This document shows, in pieces, positions 27,316 through 35,442 of a stretch of 64,000 nucleotides of DNA. The stretch is taken from positions 3,224,001 to 3,288,000 of the forward strand of contig NZ_CP139965.1 of assembly GCF_034424375.1 (NCBI RefSeq), given 5' to 3'. Source of the DNA: Paraburkholderia kururiensis (GTDB lineage Bacteria; Pseudomonadota; Gammaproteobacteria; Burkholderiales; Burkholderiaceae). Below the pieces are notes generated by a model. That model was not told the DNA's origin and did no database searches. It saw only the letters and a list, made by a program, of their open reading frames with translations. Every line of letters starts with the position of its first letter. Position 1 is the first letter of the stretch. The position numbers were made by a program, and so were the translations under genes.

Positions 27316-29958
27316 TTAACTTTCCGCGCCGTCGTCACCCGGGTCAGCCGCTTCGCCACCGTCAGCAGCCGACGCGTCGGCGTCTCCTTCAGCTTCAGCT
27401 TCCGCCTCTGCAATGTGCTGCAGACCCGAAAGCTTCGTTCCTTCGTCAAGGCTGATGAGTGTAACACCTTGCGTTGCGCGGCCCATTTCGCGGACTTCCG
27501 AGACACGCGTGCGGATCAGCACGCCCGTCGTCGTAATCAGCATGATTTCCGATTCAGTGTCCACCAGCGTCGCGGCGACCACCTTGCCGTTGCGCTCCGA
27601 GGTCTGGATCGCGATCATGCCCTTCGTGCCGCGGCCATGACGCGTGTATTCCGTGATCGGCGTCCGTTTACCGAAACCGTTCTCCGTGGCCGTGAGCACC
27701 GACTGCTGCTCGTCGCCCGCCACCAGCATGGCGATTACCTGCTGGCCGTCTTCGAGTTGCATGCCACGCACGCCGCGCGCTTCGCGCCCCATCGGCCGCA
27801 CGTCGTTCTCGTCGAAGCGCACCGCCTTGCCGGAGTCGGAGAACAGCATCACGTCGTGTTGACCGTCGGTGATGGCCGCCCCGATCAGGTAGTCGCCGTC
27901 ATCGAGACCGACCGCAATAATACCCTTGCGCAATGGTCTGCTGAAAGCCTCGAGCGGCGTCTTCTTGACCGTGCCGAGCGCCGTTGCCATGAAAACGTAC
28001 TTGTCGGCCGAAAATTCCTTCACCGGCAGCACGACGGTGATCTTTTCGCCTTCCTGCAGGGGGAACATGTTCACGATAGGACGGCCGCGCGAGTTGCGCG
28101 AACCTTGCGGCACCTCGTAGACCTTCACCCAGTACACCCGGCCGCGGTTCGAGAAGCACAGGATGTGATCGTGGGTGTTGGCGATGAAGAGCGTGTCGAT
28201 CCAGTCGTCTTCCTTCATCGACGTGGCCTGCTTGCCGCGACCACCCCGCTTCTGGGCTCGATATTCGGACAACGGCTGCGATTTCACGTAGCCTGCGTGC
28301 GACATCGTCACGACCATGTCCTGCGGCGTGATGAGGTCCTCGGTGTTCAGCTCCGTGGCATTTAGCTCGATCGTCGAGCGACGCTTGTCGCCAAATTCGG
28401 CCTTGATGGCTGCGAGTTCGTCGGAGATTATGGCCGTTACGCGCTCGGGGCGGGCCAGAATATCCAGCAGATCGGCGATCTGAGCCATGACTTCGCGGTA
28501 CTCGCCAATAATCTTGTCCTGCTCGAGGCCCGTGAGGCGCTGCAATCGCATTTGCAGGATTTCCTGCGCCTGCGTATCCGACAGACGGTAAAGTCCGTCA
28601 CCCTGCATGCCGAAGGCCGGGCTCAAGCCTTCCGGACGGTACGCAGCGCGGCCGCCGGCGGTCACGTTCTCGGATTCTGCGCGCGTCAGCATCTCGCGCA
28701 CGAGCGACGAGTCCCACGACCGCGCCATCAATTCCTGCTTGGCGATGGGCGGAGTAGGCGCGGCCTTGATGATCGCGATGAACTCGTCGATGTTGGCGAG
28801 CGCAACGGCGAGACCTTCGAGCACGTGGCCCCGCTCGCGCGCCTTGCGCAGTTCGTAGATCGTGCGCCGGGTGAGCACTTCCCGCCGGTGGGCGAGGAAG
28901 TACTCCAGCATTTCCTTGAGGTTCAGCAGCTTCGGCTGGTTGTCGACGAGCGCAACCATGTTCATGCCGAAGGTGTCCTGCAGCTGCGTGGCCTTATACA
29001 GATTGTTGAGGATGACCTCGGGCACTTCGCCGCGCTTGAGCTCGATCACGACACGCATGCCGCTCTTGTCGGATTCGTCGCGGATGTCCGAGATGCCTTC
29101 CAGTTTCTTCTCGTTCACCAATTCCGCGATGCGCTCGAGCAGCGAGCGCTTGTTGACCTGATACGGCAGCTCGTCGACGATGATCGCCATGCGCTGACCG
29201 CGGTCGATTTCCTCGAAATGGGTGGTCGCGCGCATCACGACACGACCGCGGCCGGTGCGATAGCCGTCGCGCACACCGGCGACGCCGTAGATGATGCCGG
29301 CTGTCGGGAAATCGGGGGCCGGAACAATCTCGATCAGTTCGTCGATCGTCGCCTCGGGGTGCTTCAGCAGGTGCTGGCACGCGTCGACGACTTCGTTGAG
29401 ATTGTGCGGCGGGATGTTCGTTGCCATACCGACCGCAATGCCGGACGAACCATTGATCAGCAGATTCGGGATGCGGGCCGGCAGGATCAGCGGCTCGCTT
29501 TCGCTGCCGTCGTAGTTGGGCCCGAAATCGACCGTTTCCTTATCGATGTCGGCGAGCAGTTCATGGCCGATCTTGGCCATGCGGATTTCGGTGTACCGCA
29601 TGGCGGCGGCATTGTCGCCGTCCACGGAACCGAAGTTGCCCTGACCGTCTACGAGCATGTAGCGCAGCGAGAAGTCCTGCGCCATCCGCACGATCGTGTC
29701 GTAGACCGCCGTGTCGCCGTGAGGGTGGTACTTACCGATAACGTCGCCGACGATACGCGCTGACTTCTTGTACGCGCGGTTCCAGTCGTTGTTGAGTTCG
29801 TGCATGGCGTAAAGTACACGCCGGTGAACAGGCTTCAGGCCATCGCGGACGTCCGGAAGCGCACGCCCCACGATCACGCTCATCGCGTAATCGAGATACG
29901 AGCGACGCATTTCCTCCTCGAGGGAGATGGGCAGGGTCTCTTTGGCGAATTGATCCAT
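27316..29958 (-). CDS. gyrA: DNA gyrase subunit A
   Basis: The product is 880 residues. The catalytic tyrosine is Y122 in AAAMRYTEIRM. The quinolone-resistance region reads HPHGDTAVYDTIV, with T83 and D87. The C-terminal beta-pinwheel carries the GyrA box QKRGGRGK, needed for DNA wrapping, and repeats such as VLTATENGFGKRTPITEY. The acidic C-terminal tail (AEAEAEGDADAS) is typical. With GyrB it introduces negative supercoils. It is transcribed alone, with a 500-base region upstream toward the divergent ompA. Confidence 0.98.
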   Translation of the reverse strand: MDQFAKETLPISLEEEMRRSYLDYAMSVIVGRALPDVRDGLKPVHRRVLYAMHELNNDWNRAYKKSARIVGDVIGKYHPHGDTAVYDTIVRMAQDFSLRYMLVDGQGNFGSVDGDNAAAMRYTEIRMAKIGHELLADIDKETVDFGPNYDGSESEPLILPARIPNLLINGSSGIAVGMATNIPPHNLNEVVDACQHLLKHPEATIDELIEIVPAPDFPTAGIIYGVAGVRDGYRTGRGRVVMRATTHFEEIDRGQRMAIIVDELPYQVNKRSLLERIAELVNEKKLEGISDIRDESDKSGMRVVIELKRGEVPEVILNNLYKATQLQDTFGMNMVALVDNQPKLLNLKEMLEYFLAHRREVLTRRTIYELRKARERGHVLEGLAVALANIDEFIAIIKAAPTPPIAKQELMARSWDSSLVREMLTRAESENVTAGGRAAYRPEGLSPAFGMQGDGLYRLSDTQAQEILQMRLQRLTGLEQDKIIGEYREVMAQIADLLDILARPERVTAIISDELAAIKAEFGDKRRSTIELNATELNTEDLITPQDMVVTMSHAGYVKSQPLSEYRAQKRGGRGKQATSMKEDDWIDTLFIANTHDHILCFSNRGRVYWVKVYEVPQGSRNSRGRPIVNMFPLQEGEKITVVLPVKEFSADKYVFMATALGTVKKTPLEAFSRPLRKGIIAVGLDDGDYLIGAAITDGQHDVMLFSDSGKAVRFDENDVRPMGREARGVRGMQLEDGQQVIAMLVAGDEQQSVLTATENGFGKRTPITEYTRHGRGTKGMIAIQTSERNGKVVAATLVDTESEIMLITTTGVLIRTRVSEVREMGRATQGVTLISLDEGTKLSGLQHIAEAEAEAEGDADASAADGGEAADPGDDGAES

Positions 29959-30461
29959 TTATCCGTGTCTTGTGCGTACTTGCTCGGGTGCCGCACCGCT
30001 CCTCCGCACGCGCTTTCTTTACCAGCTAAAGCTGAGCCATGGGGAGGCGCTGGGCATCACGCGATTCTACCACGCGGCAACTTCCGCCCCGCACCTACGT
30101 ATACCTATTAGAGAACGGCCAACGCGGCACCTCGAAGCTGCGGCAAAAAGACCCTCCACGAGACCGATCGAAGGCGTCGCCAATGGCGCGCGGCCCGGCA
30201 TGCGCCCGCAAACCCGCGTCGCACGGCCTTTTGTTGCGCATGCACCACAATTGGAACCGGGCTGCCAGGAGGGGCGGCTTTTTTTATCGTCGGACGGGAA
30301 CGATATGGCAAAATGCCAACGCACAAAGTCAGACGCTGCTCGAAGTCTATACAAAGCGTCGCTCACAACGCACCGATGTTATACTTCGAGCAATGTATGA
30401 CTTGTCTTCGTCATCAGGCTCGCAGTAAACCTGCGGTAATCTCAATTTCGAGAGGAGAAAT
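29959..30461. other. Divergent gyrA/ompA intergenic region
   Basis: These 503 bases carry the gyrA and ompA promoters. On the forward strand there is an intrinsic terminator-like hairpin (30261-30285) with no gene before it, an inverted repeat TGGCA-AAA-TGCCA (30306-30318), and -10-like hexamers TATACA (30348-30353) and TATACT (30380-30385) upstream of ompA. Short open frames here have no supportable start signals. Confidence 0.6.
30261..30285 (+). terminator. Orphan intrinsic terminator, possible small-RNA 3' end
   Basis: A 6-bp stem GCTGCC/GGCGGC (one G-U pair, extendable by two more G-U pairs) closes the loop AGGAGG and is followed by seven T. No forward-strand gene lies within 300 bases upstream, since gyrA runs the other way. 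Confidence 0.5.
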
Positions 30462-31112
30462 ATGAATAAACTTTCAAAGCTCGCGTTCATTGCAGCTACC
30501 GCAGTTATGGCTGCATCCGCTTCGGCACAGTCGGTGCCGGCGTCGCGACAAGCCACGAATGACAACTGGGTGAACGGCACCGGCGAATACGTGTGGATGA
30601 ACGGCACGAACGAGCTTTGCTGGCGCGATGCGTTCTGGACGCCGGCAACGGCTAACGCAAAGTGCGATGGCGCACTGGTCGCCCAGGCACCGCAACCGCC
30701 GGTCGCTCAACCGCCGGCACCGGCTCCCATCACGAGCCAGAAGATCACGTATCAAGCCGACACGCTGTTCGACTTCGACAAGGCTGTCCTGAAGCCGGCC
30801 GGCAAGCAAAAGCTTGACGAACTCGCATCGAAGATCCAGGGCCTGAACCTGGAAGTGGTCGTTGCAACGGGCTACACGGACCGCATCGGTTCGGACAAGT
30901 ACAACGACCGTCTGTCGCTGCGCCGCGCTCAAGCTGTGAAGGCATACCTGGTCAGCAAGGGCATCGACGCCAACCGTATCTACACGGAAGGCAAGGGCAA
31001 GCGTAACCCGGTCACGACGGGCTGCAACCAGAAGAACCGCAAGCAACTCATCGCCTGCCTCGCACCGGATCGTCGCGTGGAAGTCGAAGTTGTCGGTACT
31101 TCGAAGCAGTAA
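30462..31112 (+). CDS. ompA: OmpA-family peptidoglycan-binding outer-envelope protein
   Basis: The product is 216 residues. A signal peptide ends ASASAQ (about residue 23). A short conserved segment with one Cys pair (NELCWRDAFW and ANAKCDG) and a Pro/Ala linker follow. The OmpA C-terminal domain begins at about residue 98, with TLFDFDKAVLKP and TGYTDRIGSDKYNDRLSLRRA, which binds peptidoglycan. There is no eight-strand barrel. A GAGAGGAG lies seven bases before the ATG. Burkholderia OmpA of this type is an abundant antigen. Codon use is strongly biased, suggesting high expression. Confidence 0.93.
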   Translation: MNKLSKLAFIAATAVMAASASAQSVPASRQATNDNWVNGTGEYVWMNGTNELCWRDAFWTPATANAKCDGALVAQAPQPPVAQPPAPAPITSQKITYQADTLFDFDKAVLKPAGKQKLDELASKIQGLNLEVVVATGYTDRIGSDKYNDRLSLRRAQAVKAYLVSKGIDANRIYTEGKGKRNPVTTGCNQKNRKQLIACLAPDRRVEVEVVGTSKQ

Positions 31113-31134
31113 GCAGCAAGTTACCGCAGCATCC

Positions 31135-31162
31135 AAAGCCCCGCTTCGGCGGGGCTTTTTTT
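31135..31162 (+). terminator. Terminator downstream of ompA
   Basis: A 10-bp perfect stem AAAGCCCCGC/GCGGGGCTTT with a TTCG tetraloop is followed by a T-run. It is a very strong intrinsic terminator. Confidence 0.93.
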
Positions 31163-31242
31163 CGTCCGGCGCTGACCAAAGACGACACCGCTCGGCGTTG
31201 CCCAGCCGATAGCTGACCACGCGCAATCCGCAGTGCCGCATT

Positions 31243-31271
31243 TTGCCGCCTCGGCACGTCGCCTATATACT
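31243..31271 (+). promoter_or_regulatory. ubiG: Promoter of ubiG-gph
   Basis: TTGCCG (31243-31248) and TATACT (31266-31271) are spaced by exactly 17 bases, a good sigma-70 promoter, 54 bases upstream of the ubiG start. Confidence 0.7.
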
Positions 31272-31324
31272 CCGGGTTTATCCTCGTTTCCCGCTCCTGC
31301 GCGCCCATCAAGGCCGTCCGACAC

Positions 31325-32023
31325 ATGACCAACGCCGATCCCCACGAACTGCAGAAATTCAGCGATCTCGCGCATCGTTGGTGGGACCCGAATGCGGAGT
31401 TCAAGCCGCTGCACGAGTTGAATCCGGTGCGGCTCGGCTGGATCGACGCACATGCGCATCTCGCGGGCAAGCGCGTGCTCGATATCGGCTGCGGCGGCGG
31501 CATCCTGTCCGAATCCATGGCCGGGCTTGGCGCAAGCGTCAAAGGCATCGACCTCTCCCACGAAGCGCTCGGCGTTGCCGACCTGCATAGCCTGGAAAGC
31601 GGCGTCACCGTCGAGTACGAGGAAATTGCCGCAGAGGCCCTTGCGGCCCGTGAGCCGGCTTCGTACGACGTCGTGACGTGCATGGAAATGCTCGAGCACG
31701 TGCCCGAGCCGGCGGCGATCGTCGCAGCCTGCGCGTCGCTCGTCAAACCCGGCGGCTGGGTGTTCTTCTCCACGCTCAACCGTAACGTGAAGTCGTACCT
31801 GCTTGCCGTGGTCGGTGCCGAATACATCGCCCGCATGCTGCCGAAAGGCACGCACGACTATGCGCGCTTCATCCGCCCATCCGAACTGGCCGGCTTCGTG
31901 CGCGCAGCCAAGCTGAACACGGCCGACATCAAAGGCATTGTCTACCACCCGATCAGCAAGCATTTCGCGCTGTCCGACGACACCAGCGTCAATTACCTGC
32001 TCGCCTGCCGGCGTGAGGCCTGA
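31325..32023 (+). CDS. ubiG: Ubiquinone biosynthesis O-methyltransferase
   Basis: The product is 232 residues. The SAM-binding motif I is VLDIGCGGGILSESMA (about residue 52), and FSDLAHRWWDPNAEFKPLHELNPVR at the N-terminus is a UbiG hallmark. It performs both O-methylations in ubiquinone synthesis. It is followed 33 bases later by gph, and the ubiG-gph pair is common in beta- and gammaproteobacteria. Confidence 0.97.
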   Translation: MTNADPHELQKFSDLAHRWWDPNAEFKPLHELNPVRLGWIDAHAHLAGKRVLDIGCGGGILSESMAGLGASVKGIDLSHEALGVADLHSLESGVTVEYEEIAAEALAAREPASYDVVTCMEMLEHVPEPAAIVAACASLVKPGGWVFFSTLNRNVKSYLLAVVGAEYIARMLPKGTHDYARFIRPSELAGFVRAAKLNTADIKGIVYHPISKHFALSDDTSVNYLLACRREA

Positions 32024-32056
32024 GCCTCGACCCTTCACACGCCCGAGCCACGATTC

Positions 32057-32770
32057 ATGAGCGACCCGACGCCCTTGCCCCAACGCGAAAGCGATGACGC
32101 CTCCATTCGTCTTTGCCAGGCCGTGTTGTTCGACCTGGACGGCACGCTCGCCGACACGGCGCCCGACCTCGCGGCGGCCGTGAACCGTATGCGCCACGAG
32201 CGCGGCCTCGAGATGGTGCCCCTCGACAGGTTGCGCCCGCTTGCGTCGGCGGGCGCGCGAGGCCTGATCGGCGGTGCGTTTGGCATTGGGCCCGATCATC
32301 ACGATTACGCGAGCCTGCGCGAAGAGTTCCTCGCGAACTACGAGGCCGATCTGTGCATCGAAACGACGCTCTTTCCGGGCATCGATACGGTGCTTGACGA
32401 ACTCGATGCGCGTGGCGTGCGCTGGGGCATCGTGACGAACAAGGTCACACGGCTCACCGAGCCGCTCGTTGCCCTGCTTGGCCTTGAAGAGCGGGCGGGT
32501 TGCGTGGTGAGCGGCGACACCACGCCGCACTCGAAACCGCATCCGGCCCCGCTGCTCCATGCGGCGAAGGCGCTCAACATGGAGCCGGAACGCGTCGTCT
32601 ATGTCGGCGACGATCTGCGGGACGTCCAGGCGGGCTTCGCGGCCGGCATGGTGACCGTGGCGGCCGCCTATGGCTATTGCGGCGACGACCTGCCGCCTTC
32701 CCACTGGCATGCGCAGCATGTCGTCGAATCCACGGCCGAGCTGCGCCTGCTCCTGCGCGACATCGCCTGA
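32057..32770 (+). CDS. gph: Phosphoglycolate phosphatase
   Basis: The product is 237 residues of the HAD superfamily. Motif I is VLFDLDGTLADTAPD (catalytic aspartates), motif II is GIVTNK, and the C-terminal motif VYVGDDLRDVQAGFAAGM carries the metal-binding aspartates. It removes phosphate from 2-phosphoglycolate or related small phosphates. It is cotranscribed with ubiG. Confidence 0.92.
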   Translation: MSDPTPLPQRESDDASIRLCQAVLFDLDGTLADTAPDLAAAVNRMRHERGLEMVPLDRLRPLASAGARGLIGGAFGIGPDHHDYASLREEFLANYEADLCIETTLFPGIDTVLDELDARGVRWGIVTNKVTRLTEPLVALLGLEERAGCVVSGDTTPHSKPHPAPLLHAAKALNMEPERVVYVGDDLRDVQAGFAAGMVTVAAAYGYCGDDLPPSHWHAQHVVESTAELRLLLRDIA

Positions 32771-32824
32771 AGCGCGGCGCTTTAGGCGCTTCGCTTCATC
32801 AGCGCGCTCTTGAAACCCCGCGAG

Positions 32825-32854
32825 TTAGCCTCATATTGGCTTCTATGGGATAAT
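32825..32854 (+). promoter_or_regulatory. ssrA: Candidate promoter of ssrA
   Basis: GATAAT (32849-32854) lies 14 bases before the mature 5' end of tmRNA. The -35 match TTAGCC at 18 bases is weak. Confidence 0.5.
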
Positions 32855-32867
32855 GCTTGTTCCACTT

Positions 32868-33224
32868 GGGGCCGACCTGGTTTCGACGTGGGTAACGAAG
32901 CAGCTCAGGGCATACCGAGGACCCGTCACCTCGTAAATCAATGGGACTTAAGTAACTGCGAACGACGAAACGTACGCATTGGCGGCTTAACCCCGCCAAC
33001 CTCGCACTGACTCGCTGACGGGTCAGGGTCGCAAGACCAGCGAGGTCATTCACGTCAGATAATCCTCTGCGATGTCACGGCGCCGGGGCCGAAAATCAAG
33101 TGACTCGCCGTAACGAAGCGTGTTCGTCCGCGTCGGTGCGGTTAAATCAAACGACAGAACTAAGTATGTAGAACTGGTTGTGGACTACTTGCGGACGCGG
33201 GTTCGATTCCCGCCGGCTCCACCA
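32868..33224 (+). ncRNA. ssrA: tmRNA
   Basis: A complete transfer-messenger RNA of 357 bases starts GGGGCCGACC and ends GGCTCCACCA, with the T-arm GGGTTCGATTCC near the 3' end. The two ends pair as an alanine-tRNA-like acceptor. The resume codon GCG begins at 32958 and the tag frame reads ANDETYALAA with TAA at 32988-32990. It rescues stalled ribosomes with SmpB. The arrangement is one-piece, not permuted. Confidence 0.97.
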
Positions 33225-33254
33225 AGACACCTCGAGCATCCGGACACGGATTGC

Positions 33255-33291
33255 AAAAAACCCCGACAGCTGAACGCTCTCGGGGTTTTTT
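33255..33291. terminator. Terminator downstream of ssrA
   Basis: A 12-bp stem (33255-33266, AAAAAACCCCGA, with 33280-33291) has T-runs in both directions. It serves ssrA and the convergent small exported-protein gene. Confidence 0.9.
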
Positions 33292-33300
33292 GTTGCCTGC

Positions 33301-33564
33301 TCAATCCTGCGGACACTGCAGGTTGCAGCCATTCGGATCGCCATCGTCACCGCGACGACGCATCTTGGAGGGCGCGCCCTTCTGATATTTCTTCGACGGA
33401 GCCGACGCCGCGAATTGCATCTGCGGATGCTCCTGCAGCCGGAACTCGTCCTGCAGGATGCCGCCCGGCACACCCGGCGAGTTCTGGGCGAAGGCAATCG
33501 AAACGGTGGCGAAGAGCGTACCGGCCGTCGCGGCGGCCACACAAGCATTGAGCAGAAATTTCAT
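33301..33564 (-). CDS. Small exported protein of unknown function
   Basis: The product is 87 residues from the ATG at 33564. A signal peptide (KFLLNACVAAATAGTLFA to AFAQ, about 27 residues) leads to a short mature chain with a basic stretch KMRRRGDDGD and two cysteines near the end (CNLQCPQD). I do not recognise a family. The open frame reaches 33618, but the signal peptide begins at 33564. It shares the ssrA terminator. Confidence 0.65.
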   Translation of the reverse strand: MKFLLNACVAAATAGTLFATVSIAFAQNSPGVPGGILQDEFRLQEHPQMQFAASAPSKKYQKGAPSKMRRRGDDGDPNGCNLQCPQD

Positions 33565-33678
33565 GTCGGATGGGCGCGGCATTCGCGCGGTCAAGGCAGA
33601 AAGCAAAACGTAGCGCAAAGTATCGCAAAAACGGCGGCGAGTTGCAGCGCGTGTCCGTCGGCCCGCCCTTGCGTCGCG

Positions 33679-34779
33679 TTACTGCGTCTTACCGGATTCA
33701 TCGGCCGACGCCGCCGCGAGCCCCTCTTCCAGGTCCACCACCGTCCCGCACGCACGCGGATCGTAGCCCTGCAAACCCGCCACGCCGGCGCGAAACGCTT
33801 CGCTGCGCAGCAAGGCGACCACTGCAGCGAGCGGCTCGCGCGCAAGACGCGAGCGCTCGCAGGCGAAGTAATAGTCTTCGTCCACTACGGGAATGAAGTC
33901 GAGCCCGAAGTGATGTGCCGCCGGCTCGACACCGAAGCCGACATCCGCCATGCCGCTCGCGACGAACGCCGCAATGGCCGAATGCGTGAGTTCCGCCGAC
34001 GCATAGCCGTTCACGCGTTCCGGGTCGATGCCGATGCGCGTGAGCGCGAGATCGAGCAGCATGCGCGTGCCTGAGCCGGGCTGCCGGTTGACGAAGCGGA
34101 TGTCGTCGCGGGACAGGTCGCGCAGCGAGCCGATCCGCTTCGGATTGCCTCGCGCGAGAAAGAGTCCTTGCTTGCGGCGCGTCAGATGAATCAACACGTG
34201 GCGGTCCGGATCGAGCCAGCGCCGGTAGACCGCCGCGCACGCGTCGCGAAATTCGCCGCGCGGCAAGTGAAAGCCGGCCAGATCGCACTCGCCGCGCGCG
34301 AGGGCCGCGATCGCGTCGGCGCTGTCGCGATATTTGATGTCGACCGGCAAGTCGGAAGCGACAAGCGCCGTCACGAGCGCCGCTACCGCATAGCCGTGCG
34401 ACGCGTAGATCCGCACGTTCAGCGAAGGGGGCGAGAGCCATCGATTCAGGTCGCTCGCCACCTCGCTCGCGAGCGCCTGCATGTTGCCGTCGAGGCGCTC
34501 CACGCACAGCCGCTGCGCCCGCAACACCGCCTCGCCAAGCGCGGAGAGCTGCGAGCCGCGGCCACGCTCCTTCGCGATCAGCGCGCCGCCCAGACGCTCC
34601 TCGAGCGCGCGCAGCAAACCCCAGGCGTGGCGATACGAGAGACCGCGCCGTTCCGCCGCCTGCGCGATGCTGCCCGTCTCGTCGACGAGCGCGAGCAACG
34701 GCACCACGTCGGTCAAGCTCGCTTCGCGGCCGTCTACGTCGCGCACCACCAGCTCGGCATGGCACTTTATCTGGATCAT
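33679..34779 (-). CDS. fdsR: ModE-like HTH regulator with PBP-like domain, probable fds regulator
   Basis: The product is 366 residues. Residues 25-85 form a ModE/LysR-type winged helix (VDETGSIAQAAERRGLSYRHAWGLLRALEERLG). From about residue 125 a periplasmic-binding-protein-like ligand domain follows, with NRQPGSGTRMLLD. This is a cytosolic sensor architecture. It is divergent from fdsGBAD with about 135 bases between, so it most likely controls formate dehydrogenase synthesis in response to formate or molybdate; in Cupriavidus a regulator FdsR has the same position. The symbol is given by context, and the ligand is inferred. Confidence 0.8.
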   Translation of the reverse strand: MIQIKCHAELVVRDVDGREASLTDVVPLLALVDETGSIAQAAERRGLSYRHAWGLLRALEERLGGALIAKERGRGSQLSALGEAVLRAQRLCVERLDGNMQALASEVASDLNRWLSPPSLNVRIYASHGYAVAALVTALVASDLPVDIKYRDSADAIAALARGECDLAGFHLPRGEFRDACAAVYRRWLDPDRHVLIHLTRRKQGLFLARGNPKRIGSLRDLSRDDIRFVNRQPGSGTRMLLDLALTRIGIDPERVNGYASAELTHSAIAAFVASGMADVGFGVEPAAHHFGLDFIPVVDEDYYFACERSRLAREPLAAVVALLRSEAFRAGVAGLQGYDPRACGTVVDLEEGLAAASADESGKTQ

Positions 34780-34795
34780 TTATGCAATCCGGTTT

Positions 34796-34827
34796 CCTAT
34801 TGCGCAGTTCATTGCAGCAGCCTATTG
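34796..34827. promoter_or_regulatory. Candidate operator for the fds regulator
   Basis: The heptamer CCTATTG occurs at 34796-34802 and 34821-34827, with a further ATTGC between them at about 12-13 base steps. The repeats sit in the divergent promoter region. Confidence 0.35.
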
Positions 34828-34914
34828 TTCGCCTAAACGTTTATGAGATAAGAAAGCATACGTGCGCGCCTTATGAAGGGCAAGTGCATATATGACTTTC
34901 CGAGGAGCCCCACT

Positions 34915-35442
34915 TTGGACGAGACAACCTCCCTCGCGCCCGACGACCTCGTCCGGCGCCATGTGCAGTCTGGCCGGTCGCTCGTGGCCGTCCTGCACGC
35001 CATTCAGGACGAAGTGGGCTTCGTGCCGCCAGCCGTGGTCACGCCGCTCTCGCGCGCGCTGAACCTCTCGCGCGCCGAAGTGCACGGCGTACTGACCTAC
35101 TATCACCACTTCCGTACCTCGCCCGCCGCGCCGGTCACCGTGCAACTGTGCCGGGCCGAGGCGTGCCGCAGCATGGGCACGGAAGCGCTCGCGCAGCATA
35201 TGGAGGCACGCACGGGCTGCCGCTTCGATCAGGGCCACGACGCGGGACATCACGGCACGGTCGCGCTCGAATCGGTCTATTGCCTCGGCCAGTGCGCGCT
35301 GTCTCCTGCGATGACCGTGAACGGCACGCTCTACGCCAAGGTCACGCCGCAGAAGTTCGACACGATCCTTGCCGCCGCCACTGAAGCGGCCGAAAGCGAG
35401 GCAAAGGACGAGACGACAACCCACACGAAGGAGCCGGCATGA
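34915..35442 (+). CDS. fdsG: NAD+-dependent formate dehydrogenase, gamma subunit
   Basis: The product is 175 residues if the TTG at 34915 is the start: GAGGAG at 34902-34907 is well placed for it. An in-frame ATG at 34873 has no ribosome-binding site and would add MKGKCIYDFP-type sequence unlike the family. The protein is a NuoE-like thioredoxin-fold subunit with a [2Fe-2S] site formed by the cysteines of LCRAEACRSMG and YCLGQCALSPAM. It passes electrons within the soluble FdsGBA complex. Its stop overlaps the fdsB start (ATGA). Confidence 0.92.
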   Translation: MDETTSLAPDDLVRRHVQSGRSLVAVLHAIQDEVGFVPPAVVTPLSRALNLSRAEVHGVLTYYHHFRTSPAAPVTVQLCRAEACRSMGTEALAQHMEARTGCRFDQGHDAGHHGTVALESVYCLGQCALSPAMTVNGTLYAKVTPQKFDTILAAATEAAESEAKDETTTHTKEPA

